DNA from: an uncultured Oscillospiraceae bacterium
GTDB lineage: Bacteria > Bacillota > Clostridia > Oscillospirales > Acutalibacteraceae
DNA length: 64,000 nucleotides
Direction of reading: 5' to 3'
NCBI GenBank assembly: GCA_949289045.1
Contig: CASEMN010000010.1
Span: 1 to 64,000, forward strand
Program-made: the position numbers and the translations under genes
Shown: positions 28,346-37,077 of the stretch, one piece after another
Layout of the letters: each line of letters begins with the position of its first letter
How positions within the stretch are numbered: the first letter of the stretch is position 1
The notes under the pieces: model-generated
The model's database searches: none
The model's input: only the letters and a program-made list of their open reading frames with translations
Told to the model about the DNA's origin: nothing

Positions 28346-29181
28346 AATACCTGATTATAAACGCTGATGATTTCGGCTATAATCCCCAGCAGACAAAAGC
28401 CATTAAAGAGCTTTATACCGAGGGCTTGATTACTTCTACCTCTGTTCTTACTGTTGCAGAGGATGCAAAAGAAGCCGCCAAAACTGCCGCTTCTTTAAAC
28501 ATTCCCGTAGGAGTACATTTGACAATTAATTCCGACAGTGAGCAAAACAGATGGAAGAGCCTGAGCGGAGGTGAGTCACTTTCCGATGAAAAGGGTTTTT
28601 ATTCTGACCAGTTAAAGCTTGCTTTTCACGGTAAACGCAGTGAAGTGGCTGAGGAGCTGGAAGCACAGTATCGCTTTTTAACCCGAAACGGCTGTACAGT
28701 AGACCATGCAGATAATCACTGCGGAACTTTGTACGGAATTAACGGCAGAAGATTTTATATTGAAGCTTATGAATTCTGTGCTGCACATTCACTTCCGTAC
28801 CGATTCCCAAAGACGCCTTATTTTCTGGAGCGTCAGTTGGGACGAAGTATTCCGAAGTTTTTAATCGCTCTGCAAAAGAAAATTGTCAATGAGGGAGAGA
28901 AGCGAGGCGTAAAAATGCTCGACGACCTTGTTTCAAATCCATATTCCATGGATAAAATCGGCACCTATTATGCTTTGAGAGAATATTATCTCAAAGCGGT
29001 GGACAACTGCATAGACGGCGTTACAGAAATGTTTCTGCATCCTGCGTACCCGATTGACGGGGATAGGGAGTGGGAGAAAAGGGTAATGGAGCTAAAACTT
29101 TTAAAGAGCGGCGATATTCTCCAGCGTGCTGAGGATAAAGGTGTAAAGGTAGTTTCATGGAGTATATTCAATGAAATTTAA
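28342..29181 (+). CDS. ChbG/YdjC-type carbohydrate deacetylase
   Basis: The 279-residue protein has the family's N-terminal metal motif INADDFGYN, with the Asp pair and later His ligands in VGVHLTIN and DHADNHCG; the late segment MFLHPAYP also fits. ChbG removes the acetyl group from chito-oligosaccharides; family members act on several N-acetylated sugars. It is translationally coupled to the GPH symporter upstream, a common pairing that supports a role in processing an imported sugar. The exact substrate is inferred only. Confidence 0.88.
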   Translation: MKYLIINADDFGYNPQQTKAIKELYTEGLITSTSVLTVAEDAKEAAKTAASLNIPVGVHLTINSDSEQNRWKSLSGGESLSDEKGFYSDQLKLAFHGKRSEVAEELEAQYRFLTRNGCTVDHADNHCGTLYGINGRRFYIEAYEFCAAHSLPYRFPKTPYFLERQLGRSIPKFLIALQKKIVNEGEKRGVKMLDDLVSNPYSMDKIGTYYALREYYLKAVDNCIDGVTEMFLHPAYPIDGDREWEKRVMELKLLKSGDILQRAEDKGVKVVSWSIFNEI

Positions 29182-29192
29182 ATAATAATACA

Positions 29193-29234
29193 AAAAACGC
29201 ATTTGTCTGCGATTAAACAGGCAAATGCGTTTTT
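29193..29234. terminator. Bidirectional intrinsic terminator
   Basis: AAAAACGCATTTG (29193-29205) pairs perfectly with CAAATGCGTTTTT (29222-29234), with a further CTG/CAG match in the loop. It separates the convergent chbG-type and cupin genes. Confidence 0.88.
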
Positions 29235-29246
29235 AATCTTTAATAA

Positions 29247-29594
29247 TCAGTAAGTAAGGATAACGGCAAACAGTTCGGCGGTTTTGTCCGATTTGTTTGC
29301 AACGCCGTGCTTTTCTCCGCCGTAGCAGATGCAGCTGTCACCGGCTGAAAGAGTTGTTTCACTACCGTTGTCGTTATAAACAACATCTCCGCTCATAACG
29401 AAGAAGATTTCCTCTTCATTTTCGTGAACGTGTTCTCCGATTGAGCAGCCGGGTTCAAGGGTGATAACGGCTGTCATTCTGGATTTTCCGTGAATCTCGT
29501 CGGCGTTCAGAATATGGCGTATTTTAACGCTGCCGTCGCCGCCTCTCATGGCTTCGTTTACCACGATATTCATGTCGCTGTTTCTTTTAATCAT
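29247..29594 (-). CDS. Single-domain cupin protein
   Basis: This 115-residue protein forms one small beta-barrel. The metal motif is visible as GEHVHENEEEIFFVMSG (His, His, Glu) and the second motif as GEKHGVANKS. The ATG follows GGAGG. Such proteins bind small carbohydrates or act as isomerases or simple sensors; nothing here fixes the substrate. It is a single-gene unit convergent with the ChbG-type gene. Confidence 0.88.
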   Translation of the reverse strand: MIKRNSDMNIVVNEAMRGGDGSVKIRHILNADEIHGKSRMTAVITLEPGCSIGEHVHENEEEIFFVMSGDVVYNDNGSETTLSAGDSCICYGGEKHGVANKSDKTAELFAVILTY

Positions 29595-29684
29595 AAATTA
29601 ACCTCCGGTTCTTCTCGTCCAAAAAGGACTTATTTTATCAATTTGATTATATCATCTGTTATCATTTTTTGAAAGACGGATTTA

Positions 29685-29713
29685 TTGCTTAAAAAAAGAA
29701 AATATGGTATATT
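29685..29713 (+). promoter_or_regulatory. Promoter of the ThyX-like gene
   Basis: TTGCTT (29685-29690), a 17-bp spacer and TATATT (29708-29713), followed by GGAGG and the ATG at 29738. Confidence 0.65.
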
Positions 29714-29737
29714 ATCACAAGCAAGGAGGAGTTCCTA

Positions 29738-31141
29738 ATGGATTATAAATCAGAAGTAAAAATAGTAGGATATTCAAACTGCGGAGAAAGTCTCTGCGCT
29801 GCCGGAGGACGTATATCCACCCAGCCGGGAGATGTTTTTGATATACTTGAAAAGTCAAAGGACGCCGAAAAGAATGCGTCTCTCATACAAAAAGTTACAA
29901 AGTCAGGGCACAATTCGGTAATAGAGCATCTGTTTTTTAATCTGGCTTTCCGCAATGTATCTGTTGTTGTAGAGCAGTTTATGATAGAGTTCCGACTGGC
30001 GTCGTTTACAGTTAAGTCGAGAAGATATGTGGATTTCGGCGATGCCGGATTTTTTGTTCCGGAATTTTCTTCTGAGTCGGTAAAGGAAAAGTATACTGGG
30101 CATATGTCAAAGCTTTTTGATACATACAATAAGCTTACGGAAAAAGGAGTAGCAAAAGAGGATGCCAGATTTGTGCTTCCCTACTGTTTTTTCAGTAACT
30201 TCATCTGCTCAATGAACGCCCGTGAATTCCTCAATGTTTTGAGGGCCATGCTTTACGGCAGAGGCAGTAAATATCCGGAGATAAAGAAAATCGGATTGTT
30301 ACTTTTAGAGCAGGCACAGGAAATTGCTCCCGGAGTTATGGAAAGCTTTAATAATTTCGGCAAGACTTTTAATGATAAGCCGGATTTCTCTTTCCTTTCC
30401 TCAAAGGGCAAGTATGTAAACGAAAAACCTCTTGTAGAGCTTATTTCATATACCAAAAACAGCGATTTGGCAGTTGCGAAAACAGCTCTCATAAGTGAAA
30501 CCGCTTTGAATCAGGACGAAGTAAACTCTGTTGTTTCCGACGAAGAAACAAGAAAGAGGATAATTGACGCCGTTATTGACTGCACCAGACCACGTCCTCT
30601 TGAGGCTGCAAGCTATACTTTCAGGCTCAATAATGCATCTCTTGCCTGTATTACACATATTGTCCGCCACCGCATCCAGTGCGTAACAGTGCCGGAGCTT
30701 ACTTCTTCCAATCGAGGAAGATATATAATTCCGCCTGCTGTAAAAGCTGATGCAGAACTGCTTGAGTTATATACCAACGCTTTTTCAGAAACTGAAAAGC
30801 TTTATAACGAGCTTAGAGACATGGGGGAGAGCAAAGAAAATCTTGTCTATGTTCTTCTCAGCGGAAACACCCTTGACCTGACAATTACAATGAACGCAAG
30901 AGAGCTTCTTCTTTTCCTTAAACTCAGAACCTGCCAGCGTGCCCAGTGGGAGATAAGGGATTACGCCTATCTTATGCTTAAAATGCTTAGAGACAGCGCT
31001 CCGGACATTTTCAGAAGATACGGTCCCAGTTGTTTTGTAACAGGTGTATGCCCTGAAGGCAGGCTTTCCTGCGGAAAAATTTCTGAAATAAAGAACCGTT
31101 TTTCTGGGGAGAATTTTTTACCCCAAGACCTTATTGATTAA
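29738..31141 (+). CDS. Double-length ThyX-like (FAD-dependent thymidylate synthase) protein
   Basis: ThyX is normally 220-250 residues; this protein has 467 and contains two ThyX-like halves in tandem. The first (about 1-220) has GHNSVIEHLFFNLAF, EFRLASFTVKSRRYVDFG and MNAREFLNVL; the usual RHR of the flavin motif reads EFR. The second (about 275-450) has ITHIVRHRIQC, SSNRGRYIIPP and NARELLLFLKLRTCQRAQWE, and keeps the RHR and the dUMP-binding signature. ThyX methylates dUMP with methylenetetrahydrofolate and reduced FAD. Whether this form is the cell's thymidylate synthase, with the N-terminal half building the subunit interface, cannot be told. It is a single-gene unit. Confidence 0.88.
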   Translation: MDYKSEVKIVGYSNCGESLCAAGGRISTQPGDVFDILEKSKDAEKNASLIQKVTKSGHNSVIEHLFFNLAFRNVSVVVEQFMIEFRLASFTVKSRRYVDFGDAGFFVPEFSSESVKEKYTGHMSKLFDTYNKLTEKGVAKEDARFVLPYCFFSNFICSMNAREFLNVLRAMLYGRGSKYPEIKKIGLLLLEQAQEIAPGVMESFNNFGKTFNDKPDFSFLSSKGKYVNEKPLVELISYTKNSDLAVAKTALISETALNQDEVNSVVSDEETRKRIIDAVIDCTRPRPLEAASYTFRLNNASLACITHIVRHRIQCVTVPELTSSNRGRYIIPPAVKADAELLELYTNAFSETEKLYNELRDMGESKENLVYVLLSGNTLDLTITMNARELLLFLKLRTCQRAQWEIRDYAYLMLKMLRDSAPDIFRRYGPSCFVTGVCPEGRLSCGKISEIKNRFSGENFLPQDLID

Positions 31142-31166
31142 AAAAATAAAAGATGAACTTTAAATT

Positions 31167-31210
31167 AACATCCGCCGGCAGAAAGGCTTTACCTTATGCC
31201 GGCGGATGTT
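31167..31210. terminator. Bidirectional intrinsic terminator
   Basis: AACATCCGCCGGCA (31167-31180) pairs perfectly over 14 bp with TGCCGGCGGATGTT (31197-31210), followed by GCTTTTTG. It lies between the convergent ThyX-like and araC-type genes. Confidence 0.88.
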
Positions 31211-31226
31211 GCTTTTTGTATTCGGT

Positions 31227-32078
31227 TCAATAATTATTTTGGAATTCATTTGATCTGTCTGTACGTTCATTTCTAAAGAACTTTGGGGATACTCCTACTT
31301 TTTTCTTGAAAATTCTCGAAAACTGCAGCACATCGTCGTAGCCAACCGAGGCGGCAATGGTGCTAACGGAAAAGTCGGTAGACCAAAGAAGAGTTTGTGC
31401 TTTTCTTATTCTGCAATCTATCAGATGTGCCTGTGGGGAGCGGTCGGAATATTTTTTAAAGAGCTTATTCAGATAATGTCTTTCTACGTTTTCTGCGTTG
31501 GCAATATCTTCAATGGTAATATGCTTTGAAAAATTGTTTGCAATAAATCTGAGAGCGTTTTTAAAATGCTCCTCCGCTCTCGAATATGAAACAGAGGAGA
31601 AATTCAGTTCGTCAAAATCCTTGCTGAGTATACTCATAATGTTATAAAAATAGCTGTTGAGAATAAGATGCTTGTCGTTATATTCCCATTCACCTTCGAT
31701 AATTTCTTCAAACAAGGCCGATATTTCTTTAATTCTGGAATATTTAAAGGTTTTCTTTTTTTCAGAAAATCCGACCCTGCTGAACATTTCATCAGAAGCC
31801 GTACCGGAAGCGTTCATCCAGTAATAGACCCAAGGGTTTTCAGGGTTTGACTGATAAACGGCAAGCTGTCCCTGTTTGACTACAAAACCTTCTCCGGCTC
31901 TGAGTAGCTGACCTTCGAACCTTCCTTCACCGGATATAACAAAATGAATTGTATTGCATTCAAAAACGTGAGTTACAACCGGCTTTTCAGGGAAACAGAT
32001 TTGCGTGCCTATTTCGTAAATATAAAGCTCTTCGGACATAGGCGACGTGTTATAAGTTACTCTCATACCCTTTTCCAT
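31227..32078 (-). CDS. AraC-family transcriptional regulator
   Basis: This 283-residue protein has an N-terminal cupin-like sugar-sensing domain (about 1-150, with VISGEGRFEG and QLLRAGEGFVV) and a C-terminal pair of helix-turn-helix motifs (about 185-275: ITIEDIANAENVERHYLNKL and VSTIAASVGYDDVLQFSRIF). I chose the ATG at 32078 because GGGAGG lies seven bases before it. It is divergent from the GH127 glycosidase gene and most likely activates that gene and its downstream neighbours in response to a sugar. Confidence 0.92.
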   Translation of the reverse strand: MEKGMRVTYNTSPMSEELYIYEIGTQICFPEKPVVTHVFECNTIHFVISGEGRFEGQLLRAGEGFVVKQGQLAVYQSNPENPWVYYWMNASGTASDEMFSRVGFSEKKKTFKYSRIKEISALFEEIIEGEWEYNDKHLILNSYFYNIMSILSKDFDELNFSSVSYSRAEEHFKNALRFIANNFSKHITIEDIANAENVERHYLNKLFKKYSDRSPQAHLIDCRIRKAQTLLWSTDFSVSTIAASVGYDDVLQFSRIFKKKVGVSPKFFRNERTDRSNEFQNNY

Positions 32079-32267
32079 AGTGTACCTCCCTGATTTTGGA
32101 TACATTATGCCATATAATGGATTAATCATACTATTTTTTTATAATAAAAAACAATGTACAATTTGAATAAAAGAATAAGTGCGATAGATTTTTTTTATAC
32201 AATGAAGAATATACTGTCCTGCATTTAATAAAAAATAAAGACGCAAATAGGAGAAGGAAAAGTTTTT

Positions 32268-34538
32268 ATGGATAAATCAGTAAATAAAAAGTATAAAGTT
32301 TTACCTTTAGGTTCTGTAAGACCTACAGGTTATCTTAAAACTCAGATGCTTTTACAGGCAAAAAATCTTACCGGAAATATGGAGCTCTATGATGAATTCG
32401 GCTCAAACAGCGGATGGCTCGGCGGAAGCGGTGAGGGCTGGGAAAGAGGCCCGTATTACGTAAGAGGGCTTGTAGCTCTTGCCTATGCCTTAAATGATAA
32501 GAGTCTCATAAAACGGGCAGCGAAATGGATTGATTACGCTGTAGACAATCAAAAGGATAACGGAGATTTCGGAAGCAGTGAAATCTTAAAAAAGGAAATA
32601 TATTTTAAAAGCCGCCACACAAATGCGGAGCAGTGGTGGGCGAGAATGCCCATGCTCATGGCAATCAGAGATTACTATGAGGGGGAAATGAACCTTGGTA
32701 ACGAAGATAAACGTATTCTGCCCTTTTTTGATAAATACTTCAGGTTCCAGAAAAAGTACATAAAGCTGTATCCACTTGCAAGCTGGGCAAAACACCGGGG
32801 AGCCGATAATATTGAAATTGTTCTGTGGTACCGTGAAAAGTGCCTTGAAAAAGGTATGTCAGCCCATGAAGTCAGCTGGCTTCTTGACCTTGCGGAGATT
32901 CTGCTTAAACAGAGTTTTGACTGGGCGGAGTCTTTTGAAAAGACAAATACCAGGGAACACGTTGTAAACACCACTCAGGGCTTTAAATATCCTTTTTATA
33001 AATATCTGCTTACGGGAGATAAAAGGTATCTCGGCAGTTTAAAAAAGGGACTTGAAAGAATAGGTTCAGATCACGGTAGAATAGATAATTTGCCAAATGC
33101 CGATGAGGGAGCAAAGGATAACAAAGCCACCAACGGAACGGAAACCTGCGCCGTTGTTGAAGGAATGTTGTCCTTTGAGCTGGGGGGAGAGATAACAGGC
33201 GAAAGTTATCTCTACGACCTTCTGGAAAGCTATTGCTATAACAATCTTCCCAACTGCTTTGACTATGAAATTTCATCATATAACTATTTTCAGCTTGAAA
33301 ACAGTGTACTTATGAGCCACGGTCAGCACGGCTTCTGCAACGACCACGGCGACAGCAACGCCCTTGGAATAAGCGGCTTTGAATGTTGTTTCAGTAATCT
33401 CCATATGGGATATCCAAAGTTTGTCCAGAATATGTGGTTGACGGAAGGCGACATTCTTGTGCTTGCCGCTTACGGCGCAAACGAGTTGGAAACAAAAATA
33501 AATGGCAAACGAATTGCCTTTGAAGAAATTACGGATTATCCCTACATAGATACAGTGAAACTTCTTTACAAAGGAGAAAAGACCAGATTAAAGCTTAAAC
33601 TGCGTATTCCTAATTGGAGCCGTGAAACTCACATTTATGTTAACGGCGAAGAGACGAAAATTAATGTCTGTGACGGCTATGCCATGATAAACAGGGAGTT
33701 CAGTCCATCCGATGTAATCGAAATAGTATTCAGAAGCGAAATTAAGGTACATGACTTTCACCTTAATACAATGTATGTAAAAAAGGGAGCCGTAATTTAC
33801 TGTATGCCTGTTGCCGAAGACTGGCGTCAGATTAAGAACTTTGATTACCGCGGAATAAAATACGACGGAAAGGAAAACACAAAAAACTGGGAGATATATC
33901 CCAATGAGCCTTGGAACTTCACTTTCAGAAAAGATACTGAAATGAAGTATGAAGAGAACAGTAAATACAGCTTTCTTTTGCCCTCTTCACCCGAAAATAT
34001 TCCCGGGAAAATCCTTCTTACAATGGAGCGGGCGAAGAACTGGAACCTCTGCGGCAACATAGCGTCAACAATAGAGGTAGCCGATACCGATGGAAAAGAA
34101 TATAAAAAATATCTTATTCCCACCGCTTTTACAAGACTTAAAATATCGGTATTCCCGAAAATATCAGATAAAAAGCTTTCAGATACAGTAATGGATGTAA
34201 AAGCCCTTGAAAAAATAAAAGCGTCCCTTGGAAAGGTTCCTGAATTTAAAACCAATTTGACAAGAGGATACGGTTTAGCTCAGCTTTCCTTTAAGGTGAA
34301 ACACTCACCAAATTATTCTTACCGTATAATCTGGGGAGAGCAAAGCGGAGAATATGCGTATATTTCCGATTTGTTTCCCGAAAACCCTTATTCTTATGGT
34401 GGAGACCCATACGGAGCAAGAATTGCAAAGGATAAGATTGCGGTGAGCCTTGAAGAAAATAAAACATATTATCTTCGCATAGTGTGTCTGTGTAAAGGTA
34501 AGCCTTTTGAAATCTCTGATGAAGTACGTTTTAACTGA
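32268..34538 (+). CDS. GH127-like glycoside hydrolase (beta-L-arabinofuranosidase family)
   Basis: This 756-residue protein belongs to the DUF1680/GH127 group. The N-terminal signature is LGSVRPTGYLKTQM and GGSGEGWERGPYYVRGLV, followed by an alpha/alpha toroid. Two candidate metal/catalytic motifs match those of characterised GH127 enzymes: GTETCAVVEGML (Glu-x-Cys) and FECCFSNLH (Cys-Cys). Beta-sandwich regions follow (about 400-756). No signal peptide is visible, so it acts inside the cell on imported oligosaccharide. It is divergent from an AraC-type regulator and precedes a damaged GPH transporter gene. Arabinofuranose specificity is inferred from the family; other furanosides are possible. 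Confidence 0.85.
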   Translation: MDKSVNKKYKVLPLGSVRPTGYLKTQMLLQAKNLTGNMELYDEFGSNSGWLGGSGEGWERGPYYVRGLVALAYALNDKSLIKRAAKWIDYAVDNQKDNGDFGSSEILKKEIYFKSRHTNAEQWWARMPMLMAIRDYYEGEMNLGNEDKRILPFFDKYFRFQKKYIKLYPLASWAKHRGADNIEIVLWYREKCLEKGMSAHEVSWLLDLAEILLKQSFDWAESFEKTNTREHVVNTTQGFKYPFYKYLLTGDKRYLGSLKKGLERIGSDHGRIDNLPNADEGAKDNKATNGTETCAVVEGMLSFELGGEITGESYLYDLLESYCYNNLPNCFDYEISSYNYFQLENSVLMSHGQHGFCNDHGDSNALGISGFECCFSNLHMGYPKFVQNMWLTEGDILVLAAYGANELETKINGKRIAFEEITDYPYIDTVKLLYKGEKTRLKLKLRIPNWSRETHIYVNGEETKINVCDGYAMINREFSPSDVIEIVFRSEIKVHDFHLNTMYVKKGAVIYCMPVAEDWRQIKNFDYRGIKYDGKENTKNWEIYPNEPWNFTFRKDTEMKYEENSKYSFLLPSSPENIPGKILLTMERAKNWNLCGNIASTIEVADTDGKEYKKYLIPTAFTRLKISVFPKISDKKLSDTVMDVKALEKIKASLGKVPEFKTNLTRGYGLAQLSFKVKHSPNYSYRIIWGEQSGEYAYISDLFPENPYSYGGDPYGARIAKDKIAVSLEENKTYYLRIVCLCKGKPFEISDEVRFN

Positions 34539-34581
34539 TTAAGTCAGAAAAATAAATAAAAGAATTTGGAGATGATGAAAT

Positions 34582-36221
34582 TTGCAGGTGTCAAAAAAGA
34601 TTAGAGAGGGAATGGACTTTGTTAAGCTGCGTTGGTCCAGGTGAAAAGACGAATCTAAAAGAGTTTATGTCCTACTGTATCGGAACTTTAGGCATATGCG
34701 GATTTACCTTTGTGTGCAGCGAAATGGTAGCTTTTACGGCGGGATATTTCTGCGGTTCCATTATGGAAATAAAGCTGATGGATTTTACAATCATCACTTT
34801 TATAGCCCTTGTTGTAAAATATGCTACTCTTTATATTGAGTCTATAAATATGACCATATTTGAAAACCTTGGTCATCTAACCAGCAGTAAGGCCAAAAAG
34901 GCCGCTGCGACTTACATAATATGCACTGTTGTAGGTATTGCCTTTTATTTTGTTCCGTCAGCTCCTTTTGATTCAATAATTAAAGGACTTCCGGGAATTA
35001 TCGGTAATACTCTTACAGTAATGGGAGCGGGCGGACTCGTAAACTGGTATTTAAGAGGCAAGCTCTGTAAAAAGTACGGCAGATATAAGCCATTTATGAT
35101 GATTTACGGAATACCCGTAACTCTCATTACAATAGCGATTACTTTTGTTCCCACTACCCTTGATTACACAGTAAAGCTTGTACTTCTTCATTTTCTCTTT
35201 ACTCTCAGAGGAAGATTTACTTCAATTTACTGTGATAACCCCACCGCCATTGTTGCCCTCATAACCCCAAACATGGTTGAAAGACAGAAGTATTATTCCA
35301 TCGGCGGAATTTTTACAGGAAATCTGCGTTCAATCTTCAGAATAATATTCCCAATTCTCATAGTTTCAACAGGCGGATATCTGGCAGTAGAATCATACAG
35401 AGTTTTTATTCCGATTCTTTCTGTTATAAGCTTGCTTATTGGCCTGACTTTTGTTAAAGTAAAGGAAAGAGTGGCAGTAAATCAGGTTGAGATGCCTAAA
35501 ATCGATTTTAAAAAGAGCGCCAAATCTCTTTTTGAAAACAAATATTTCTGGATTATCAATCTTGCTAACACCTTTGCTCTTTGGAATGGTCTTGCCGACG
35601 GCGTTATAAACTATATATTCATTTACCAGCTTCGCATGGAGTGGATTGTTGGTGTAATTTCAATAATTGGAGTTACCAGTGCTGTAGGCAATATAATGAC
35701 TCCATGGCTCATTAAAAGATTTGAAAAACGCACATGTATTCTTATAATGAGAAGCGTTTGGATTGCAATGATAGCCCTTTATCCTGTGGCTTTAAAGCTG
35801 AGAAGTGTAGCTATGCTCATGGTGATAATTTTCATTCGTTCAGCAATTTCCGCTGCCTGTAACGGTATTACAACCAATATGGGCGCCGATGTCCTTGATT
35901 ATCACCAGTGGAAAACGGGAGAGAGAGCAGACAATATTTGCATGGTTTACAACTCCCGTGGCTACTGTTCTGGGACTTGTATCCCCGTGGCTCTTGGAAC
36001 AATTCGGATACACATCTGACTGGGATGTTCTCTTTGACACCTCTATTTTCTATAACGTCATGTATGTTTACGTTTTCCTCACTATCGGCGGACTTGTTAT
36101 TTCGACTATTCCGTATCTGTTCTACAATTTTACAAAAGCCCAGCATGATAAATGTGTGGAAGAAATAAGGCTTCGTGAAGCTGCCGCTGAACCGGTATTG
36201 ACCCAGGAGGTGGCAGAGTAA
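34582..36221 (+). pseudogene. GPH-family sugar transporter disrupted by two frameshifts
   Basis: Three successive reading frames together make one complete GPH transporter of about 545 residues. Frame one begins near TTG 34582 (QVSKKIREGMDFVKLRWS) and stops at 34642. Frame two carries most of the protein, from about 34640 (GPGEKTNLKEFMSYC) to 36019. Frame three resumes near 35935 (FAWFTTPVATVLGLVSP) and runs to 36221, ending like other family members. Each break is a +1 shift: one near TGGTCCAGG (34633-34641), one near GACAATATTTGC (about 35930-35941). No slippery heptamer or stimulatory structure is obvious. Two independent shifts make decay likelier than programmed frameshifting, though read errors cannot be excluded. 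Its place between GH127 and GH36 genes suggests it once imported their substrate. Confidence 0.85.
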
Positions 36222-36222
36222 T

Positions 36223-37056
36223 ATGAAAAAATTCAGATTTATGCTGCTCATTCTGCCGGTGATGCTTGCTGTAATTTGCTTGTCCGGCTGTACAGCTACA
36301 AAAACAGCTGATGGAATAGAATATAAAATTGAAGACGGAAAAGCAATAATAACCGGTTATACTGATACAACAACAAGAACTGAAATTATAATTCCCGATG
36401 AATTTGAAGGTGTGCCGGTTACTGAAATCGATGATTTCGGACTTTTCAACGCTGAATCAGTTGAGAAAATAGTAATAGGCAAAAACGTTCAAAAAATAGG
36501 CGGCTGGTCCATGACAAATGAGCAGAAGCTCAGAGAATTTGAAGTGGACAGCGAAAATCAATATTTTACCGCTGTTGACGGAGTGCTGTTTTCAAAGGAT
36601 ATGAAAACCCTTATTTATTATCCTCCCGCAAAGGGGATAGAGTTTAACAATCTCGGTCAGGCAAAGGAAATGACCCAGTACGTTATTCCTGACGGAGTTG
36701 AAACTATAAGAACCAAAGCTTTTTATAAGTGTTACTATGTGGATAAAATAGAAATTCCGGACAGCGTAAAAACTATTGAAGAAAAGGCTTTTCATAGATG
36801 CAGCGCTTTAAAAGAGATTAATTTACCCGATTCTCTTATTACAATCGGTAAGGATGCCTTTGCGTATTGTTCTGAGGAAACATCTGTAACAATTCCGTCA
36901 AAGGTTGAAAGTATAGGCGAGTATGCCTTTTTCAACTGCCCTAAAATAAAAACGGTAGAGGTATTAAGAAGCGAAGATGAAATCGAGCTTGGAGAAAAAT
37001 GGTATCCTACCGATAACGGCAGAGAGATAAAAGAGCTCCAAATAAATTGGAAATAA
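36223..37056 (+). CDS. BspA-like leucine-rich-repeat lipoprotein
   Basis: The N-terminal signal peptide (about 1-22) ends in the lipobox LSGC, so the protein should be lipid-anchored on the outer face of the membrane. The body has LRR_5/BspA-type repeats, visible as IIIPDEFEGVPVTEIDDFGL, YVIPDGVETIRTKAFYKC, IEIPDSVKTIEEKAFHRC and VTIPSKVESIGEYAFFNC. Such repeats mediate surface binding in gut Firmicutes and Bacteroidetes. It sits between the damaged GPH transporter and GH36 genes in the same direction with short gaps, so a role in glycan binding is plausible but not shown. Confidence 0.88.
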   Translation: MKKFRFMLLILPVMLAVICLSGCTATKTADGIEYKIEDGKAIITGYTDTTTRTEIIIPDEFEGVPVTEIDDFGLFNAESVEKIVIGKNVQKIGGWSMTNEQKLREFEVDSENQYFTAVDGVLFSKDMKTLIYYPPAKGIEFNNLGQAKEMTQYVIPDGVETIRTKAFYKCYYVDKIEIPDSVKTIEEKAFHRCSALKEINLPDSLITIGKDAFAYCSEETSVTIPSKVESIGEYAFFNCPKIKTVEVLRSEDEIELGEKWYPTDNGREIKELQINWK

Positions 37057-37077
37057 ATTTAAAAATGAGGTTGCTTT

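Noticed and set aside
35930..35941. Programmed frameshift in the GPH transporter
   Set aside because: No slippery heptamer or clear downstream structure, and a second shift near 34633-34641 would also be needed; decay or sequencing error is simpler.
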